Of a stretch of DNA of 64,000 nt, positions 59,994-64,000 are shown one piece after another. Numbering within the stretch: position 1 is the first letter of the stretch; the number at the start of each line of letters is the position of its first letter. The notes under the pieces were generated by a model. It had not been told where the DNA came from and did not search any database. It worked only from the letters and a program-made list of their open reading frames with translations. The stretch lies in contig JAFQFA010000015.1 in the NCBI GenBank assembly GCA_017398725.1, forward strand, positions 1 to 64,000. Direction: 5' to 3'. The translations under genes were made by a program, and so were the position numbers. The DNA is from Oscillospiraceae bacterium. GTDB taxonomy: Bacteria > Bacillota > Clostridia > Oscillospirales > Oscillospiraceae.

Positions 59994-62675
59994 TTACTTT
60001 TTGGTGAACAAGCGCTGGATGAACTTAACGGTCTCCACGACAGGAATGACCAAGATTGCCAAGCCCATGGCAATGCCGTATTCAGTCCAGCCGATCATGG
60101 TAAAGCCGAAAGCATTTGCCAAGAAAGGAACCTCGATGACCGCGGTGGTCAGCAGGAGGCTTCCCAGCATAGCCGCCCACAGCACAACGTTCTGACCCTT
60201 CAGGGTGAACACACTCTTGCGCTGAGAACGCATGTTGAAGGAGTGGAAGATCTCACACATGGACATGGTCAGGAAGGCCATGGTCATGCCGTGACCGGAG
60301 CTGCCCTCTGCAACCAGCTTACCGAACCAGCCGGCTGCATCTGCGTTAAACTCCATAAAGCTGCCCACCAGATAGGCACCGATGGTAATGGCGGTAACCA
60401 GAACGCCCTGATAGATCACATCGAAGCCCAGACCACCGGCAAAGATGCCGTCTTTGGAGTTTCTGGGAGGACGGGTCATGGTGTCAGGCTCAGCCTTCTC
60501 CATGCCCAGTGCCAGTGCGGGGAAGCAGTCGGTGACCAGATTGATAAACAGCAGGTGCACAGGGTTCAGCAGAGTAAAGCCCAGAATAGAGGCGAAGAAT
60601 ACGCCCAGAACCTCACTCATGTTGGAGGCCAACAGGAACTGGATGGCCTTACGGATGTTATCGTAGATCCGGCGGCCCTCGCCCACAGCTGCCACGATGG
60701 TAGCGAAGTTATCGTCTGCCAGCACCATGTCTGCCACGTTCTTGGTGACATCGGTACCGGTGATGCCCATACCCACGCCGATATCGGCGGACTTAATGGA
60801 GGGAGCATCGTTAACACCGTCACCGGTCATCGCGGTAATGGCGCCATTGGCCTTCCATGCAGTAACGATCCGGGTCTTGTGCTCCGGCTGCACGCGGGCG
60901 TACACGCCGTACTTCTTCACAAACTCGCAGATCTCATCGTCAGAGATATTGTCCAGCTCCGCGCCGGTAATAGCCTCGGAGGCATCGGTGATGATGCCCA
61001 GTTCCTTGGCGATGGCCACAGCCGTATCCTTATGGTCGCCGGTGATCATCACAGGACGGATGCCGGCAGCGCGGCACTCCTCAATGGCTGCCTTGACCTC
61101 AGGACGGACCGGGTCGATCATACCGGTCAGGCCCACGAAGATCAGCTCCTGCTCCAGATACTCAGGGGTATTGTCTGCAGGCTTCTCGTCCCAGAACCGC
61201 ATGGCGGCAGCCAGCACACGAAGCGCCTTATCAGCCATAGCCTTGTTGGCAGCCATGATCTCTTCCCGCTTTGCATCGGTCATGGGCTCGGTCTTACCGT
61301 TCTCCCAGTAGTGGGTGCAGCGCTGCAGGATCACATCGGGACCACCCTTGGTGTACTGAACAAAGTTGCCGTTCACCGCGTGAACGGTGGACATCATCTT
61401 ACGGCCGGAATCAAAGGGGGCCTCGTCCACACGGGGCGTCTTAGCTTCCAGATCCTGCTTCTTCAAGCCCAGCTTGCAGGCAAAGTTCACCAGTGCGCAC
61501 TCGGTAGGCTCACCTTCTGCCTGATCCTGCTCGTTCAGCGCAGCATCGGAGCACAGTGCCATGGCGGTTGCCACCAGCTCGCCGTCGCCCATGTGCTCTA
61601 CCACGGTCATCTTATTCTGGGTCAGTGTACCGGTCTTATCGGAGCAGATCACCTGCGTGCAGCCCAAGGTCTCCACGGCGGTGAGCCGGCGAATCACGGC
61701 ATTACGCTTGGACATATTGGTCACGCCGATGGAAAGCACCACGGTAACCACCGTTGCAAGACCCTCGGGGATCGCGGCAACTGCCAGAGAAACCGCCACC
61801 ATGAAGGTCTCCAGAATCACGCTCAAAGCATGGCCTTGCACAGCCAGCTGTGCCCGGGCCATAAACAGGTTAAAGCCAAAGATGAAAACACAGATACCCA
61901 GCACGATCCAGCTCAGGGCCTTGCCCAGCTGATCCAGCTTACGCTGCAAGGGCGTCTGCTCGTCCTCAGTAGCAGCCAGCACGCCGGCGATCTTACCCAT
62001 CTCGGTATCCATACCGGTACGGGTGATAACAGCCTTACCGCGGCCGTAAACCACGGTGGAGCCCATGTAGCACATATTCTTCCGGTCACCCAGAGGCACA
62101 TCCGCTTCTGTATCCACGCCCAAAGCCTCAATGACCTTATTAACGGGAACACTTTCACCGGTCAGGGCAGCTTCCTCGATCTTCAAAGAAGCACTTTCCA
62201 GCAAACGGCCGTCTGCGGGCACCGCATCACCGGCTTCCAGCAGAACCACATCGCCGGGAACCAGCTCATCGGAGTGCATGATCACCATTTTGCCATCCCG
62301 TAACACTTTACAGGTGGCTGCTGTCATCGTCTGCAGCGCCTCAATCGCAGCCTCTGCCTTGCTCTCCTGAATCACGCCCAAAATGGCGTTGAGCAGAACA
62401 ACGGCCATAATGATAATGACCTCAGCCCATTCGTTTTCGCCGGACAGCATACCGGTCAGCGCACTGACGCCGGCAGCGATCATCAGAATGATCAGCATGG
62501 GGTCTTTCAACTGGGCAAGGAACTTTTGGAACAAAGTTGCTTTTTCCGCTTCCTTCAGCTTGTTGGGGCCGTACTTTTCCAGCCGCTGGGCAGCCTGCTC
62601 AGAAGTAAGACCAGCCTCGGTAGTTTCCAGCTGTTCCAGAATGGATTCCTGAGATAAGCTGTACTCTTTTTCCAT
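59994..62675 (-). CDS. P2-type cation ATPase (SERCA/PMR1-like), probable Mn2+/Ca2+ exporter
   Basis: 893 residues from MEKEYSLSQESILEQ (start 62675, GAAGGAG upstream). Cation-ATPase N domain, ALTGESVPVNK (actuator), CSDKTGTLTQNK (phosphorylated Asp), and MTGDGVNDAPSIK are intact. Ion-site residues follow SERCA: AAIPEGL in span 4, SNMSEV in span 5 and NLVTD in span 6. Homologues export Ca2+, Mn2+ or both. The leader carries a yybP-ykoY Mn2+ riboswitch with a terminator, which favours manganese detoxification as the regulated role. Confidence 0.95.
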   Translation of the reverse strand: MEKEYSLSQESILEQLETTEAGLTSEQAAQRLEKYGPNKLKEAEKATLFQKFLAQLKDPMLIILMIAAGVSALTGMLSGENEWAEVIIIMAVVLLNAILGVIQESKAEAAIEALQTMTAATCKVLRDGKMVIMHSDELVPGDVVLLEAGDAVPADGRLLESASLKIEEAALTGESVPVNKVIEALGVDTEADVPLGDRKNMCYMGSTVVYGRGKAVITRTGMDTEMGKIAGVLAATEDEQTPLQRKLDQLGKALSWIVLGICVFIFGFNLFMARAQLAVQGHALSVILETFMVAVSLAVAAIPEGLATVVTVVLSIGVTNMSKRNAVIRRLTAVETLGCTQVICSDKTGTLTQNKMTVVEHMGDGELVATAMALCSDAALNEQDQAEGEPTECALVNFACKLGLKKQDLEAKTPRVDEAPFDSGRKMMSTVHAVNGNFVQYTKGGPDVILQRCTHYWENGKTEPMTDAKREEIMAANKAMADKALRVLAAAMRFWDEKPADNTPEYLEQELIFVGLTGMIDPVRPEVKAAIEECRAAGIRPVMITGDHKDTAVAIAKELGIITDASEAITGAELDNISDDEICEFVKKYGVYARVQPEHKTRIVTAWKANGAITAMTGDGVNDAPSIKSADIGVGMGITGTDVTKNVADMVLADDNFATIVAAVGEGRRIYDNIRKAIQFLLASNMSEVLGVFFASILGFTLLNPVHLLFINLVTDCFPALALGMEKAEPDTMTRPPRNSKDGIFAGGLGFDVIYQGVLVTAITIGAYLVGSFMEFNADAAGWFGKLVAEGSSGHGMTMAFLTMSMCEIFHSFNMRSQRKSVFTLKGQNVVLWAAMLGSLLLTTAVIEVPFLANAFGFTMIGWTEYGIAMGLAILVIPVVETVKFIQRLFTKK

Positions 62676-62703
62676 CGCAAATTCTCCTTCAATATAATTT
62701 GGG

Positions 62704-62751
62704 GACAAAAACAAAAACTCATGCGCCAAATGCAAGCATTTGCGCATGAGT
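62704..62751 (-). terminator. Riboswitch-controlled terminator before the P-type ATPase
   Basis: On the minus strand ACTCATGCGC with AAATGC/GCATTT and GCGCATGAGT forms a long stem followed by TTTTTGTTTTTG. Its first bases ACTCA are also the 3' strand of the riboswitch P1 helix, so the two folds exclude each other. Confidence 0.85.
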
Positions 62752-62832
62752 CTCATTCTGTAAAGAACCTTCCCGGGCATAAATGCCGTTTTGACGAAAA
62801 GGCCAACGCAAATGCGCCGAATTACTCCCTCA
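62747..62832 (-). ncRNA. yybP-ykoY manganese riboswitch
   Basis: Minus-strand leader. TGAGGGAGTA at the 5' end (62832-62823), the internal loop TTTTCGTCAAAACGGC, and the closing GAGACTCA (62754-62747) match the yybP-ykoY core (GGGAGUA, CGUC, GAGAC). P1 pairs TGAG with CTCA. Binding would sequester ACTCA from the terminator stem, giving an ON switch for the cation ATPase. Confidence 0.8.
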
Positions 62833-62843
62833 ATACGATAACC

Positions 62844-62872
62844 ATTGTATAAGATTTTCATTCCCTTGTCAA
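62844..62872 (-). promoter_or_regulatory. Promoter of the P-type ATPase transcript
   Basis: TTGACA (62872-62867), 17-bp spacer, TACAAT (62849-62844) on the minus strand, a few bases before the riboswitch. Confidence 0.85.
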
Positions 62873-62934
62873 GGAAATTTCTGTGGGTTTTGGCAACAAT
62901 CATACCCAGCGATCGTGTGAAGTCGTAAGTTAAA

Positions 62935-62974
62935 GGTAGGCATATGGAACACACCATGTTGCCTGCCGTTTTTT
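62935..62974 (+). terminator. Plus-strand terminator-like hairpin
   Basis: GGTAGGCA/TGCCTGCC with an about 17-nt loop and GTTTTTT. No plus-strand gene precedes it; origin unclear. Confidence 0.4.
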
Positions 62975-62983
62975 ACATAAAAA

Positions 62984-63005
62984 GGCGGCTGCAAATGCAG
63001 CCGCC
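62984..63005 (-). terminator. Terminator of the GH2 gene
   Basis: GGCGGCTGC/GCAGCCGCC with a 4-nt loop and a T5 run on the minus strand. Confidence 0.9.
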
Positions 63006-63018
63006 TAATAGGGGTTAT

Positions 63019-64000
63019 TTACTTTTTGGGCTTCTTGATCTTGTTGAGCTGGGCATTCAGATCCAACAGCTGCTCCTTGGTGAACTTTACATTCATCATG
63101 CCGCCGGCCATAGTGATCAGCCGCAGCACGGTAAAGCCGTTCATCATGGTCATCATGTCGGCGGTCATTTCAAAGCCCATGACCTTATTATCCTCGCCGC
63201 CATCCTTTTTCTTGCCGCCCATCATCTTCGCCATCAGACCGGCAAAGATCAGCTTACCCCGGACAGTCGCAAGCACATCGCCCATCTTATCATTCAGGGA
63301 CAAATAGCCTTCGGGCTCTTCCACATCGAACCAGTTCAGGATCGCGCCTTCCTCTTTCAGCCGATAGGCTTCATTGAAGGTTTCTACCTTGCGGATCACA
63401 CCTTCATCCTTCAGGTCACCGGAAACCGCAACCAGCTTGGTTTCGCCGGCATTGGGCACCTCAAAGTAGAAGAAATGGTCTGCCGCTTCCTGAACACCCA
63501 GAGAAACGCCGTTGGCAAACAGCTCCACAGTGGGCTGGTTGGAATAGACAGTAACCTTGGTAACAGCCTCTACCCGATCGATATACCGCTTGCCGCACAG
63601 GTGGACAAAGGGCTCATCGGAAAGCCATGCTTTGTAAGCATAGAACGAATCCTTTTTATACTTACGGTCCATGGTCACCAGACCCTTATGGTTCTGACCG
63701 TTTTCGCCACCCTCATTCCGGGCATCGGCACCAAAGTCAAACATGTTCCACACATGGGTCGCCCACATGTACTTACGGTTAAAGAGCTGCTTGATCAGCT
63801 CCTCATGGTAATATGCCTGATATTCCTCGGTGTAGTCACCCTGCCGGGGATCGGAGGTATGCCAGTCAAGGGCCTCGCAGCCATACTCAGAGCAGCCGAT
63901 GGGAATATTGGGATGGGTAGCGTGGAACTTGTCAAACCACGGGCCGTTCATAGCAGTTTCGCCGCCGTACCAGCCAAAGTAATGGTTGTAAGACACCACA
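63019..64000 (-). CDS. Glycoside hydrolase family 2 protein, 3' part (cut by window end)
   Basis: The last 326 residues of a beta-galactosidase/glucuronidase-type enzyme; the 5' part lies beyond the window. The catalytic barrel end is present: IPIGCSEYG with the nucleophile Glu, then ATHVWNMFDFGADARNEGG. A DUF4982-like/Ig domain follows (VTVYSNQPTVELFANGVSLG). The C-terminal about 100 residues (MAKMMGGKKKDGGEDNKVMG and a Met-rich helix) form an unusual tail. Substrate cannot be determined from this fragment. Confidence 0.9.
   Translation of the reverse strand, partial: VVSYNHYFGWYGGETAMNGPWFDKFHATHPNIPIGCSEYGCEALDWHTSDPRQGDYTEEYQAYYHEELIKQLFNRKYMWATHVWNMFDFGADARNEGGENGQNHKGLVTMDRKYKKDSFYAYKAWLSDEPFVHLCGKRYIDRVEAVTKVTVYSNQPTVELFANGVSLGVQEAADHFFYFEVPNAGETKLVAVSGDLKDEGVIRKVETFNEAYRLKEEGAILNWFDVEEPEGYLSLNDKMGDVLATVRGKLIFAGLMAKMMGGKKKDGGEDNKVMGFEMTADMMTMMNGFTVLRLITMAGGMMNVKFTKEQLLDLNAQLNKIKKPKK

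Noticed and set aside
59958..62303. 781-codon open frame on the plus strand opposite the P-type ATPase
   Set aside because: Shadow of the ATPase gene, whose catalytic motifs are complete; the nitroreductase terminator also lies at its start.

Overview
The window (GC rich, roughly mid-50s percent by eye) looks like the chromosome of a Gram-positive anaerobe of class Clostridia, most likely an Oscillospiraceae-type gut organism. The placement rests on the L27 N-terminal extension next to the Prp protease, a SpoIIQ-like sporulation peptidase, ECF vitamin transporters, a membrane pyrophosphatase, HdrABC/Flx electron-transfer genes, class-typical FMN and Mn2+ riboswitches and sigma-A promoters with 16-17 bp spacers. 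The taxonomic call is inference. No prophage, CRISPR array or rRNA was seen.

Layout. 0.1-2.1 kb: greA-lysS. 2.2-6.2 kb: division operon ftsE-ftsX-coiled-coil M23 hydrolase-ctpA. 6.4-10.7 kb: PucR/CdaR-type regulator, pseudouridine synthase, DUF4830-like protein, FMN riboswitch with ribU, a membrane protein. 10.9-14.0 kb: tRNA-Gln and tRNA-Lys, a DUF4432-type epimerase, asnS. 14.0-15.1 kb: repeat-containing spacer and a lipoprotein. 15.2-25.5 kb: one long plus-strand cluster hdrB-hdrC-hdrA-flxD-flxC-flxB-flxA followed by a soluble fumarate-reductase-like pair and an AspT/YidE-type antiporter. 25.5-28.8 kb: a divergent ribbon-helix-helix module, a DnaQ-type exonuclease, an ECF S component, a SpoIIQ-like peptidase. 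28.8-32.8 kb: polyamine importer potA-potB-potCD fusion. 32.9-37.2 kb: HAD phosphatase, ceramidase-like lipoprotein, aspS. 37.3-43.0 kb: MacB-type ABC pair between two large HlyD-type adaptors. 43.2-46.4 kb: candidate small RNA, duplicated lipoprotein, XRE regulator, LURP-one protein, tRNA-Val, and a low-GC P-loop kinase gene carried between the arms of a repeat. 46.5-54.4 kb: NusG-II/ApbE pair, rplU-prp-rpmA, obg, YmdB-type phosphoesterase, SbcD/SbcC-like pair. 54.4-64 kb: AT-rich spacer, hppA, serA, serC, nitroreductase, a Mn2+-riboswitch-controlled P-type ATPase and the 3' part of a GH2 glycosidase.

The most striking system is the 15-25 kb cluster. An HdrABC-FlxABCD flavin-based electron-bifurcation module is encoded in one gene string with an FAD flavoprotein and a [2Fe-2S]/[4Fe-4S] subunit of the fumarate reductase superfamily, no membrane anchor, and a dicarboxylate/amino-acid-type antiporter. 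The simplest reading is a cytosolic complex coupling NADH oxidation to reduction of a fumarate-like acceptor and of ferredoxin. This is inference and the substrate is unproven.

Two classes of non-coding structure stand out: (1) a dispersed element family with terminal AAATTCCAATTTATCGAAC-like inverted repeats and GGGCGGGG inner arms, one copy of whose inner arms enclose a kinase gene; (2) hairpin-rich units downstream of tRNA-Lys and tRNA-Val bounded by an inverted and a direct copy of that same tRNA's T-arm.
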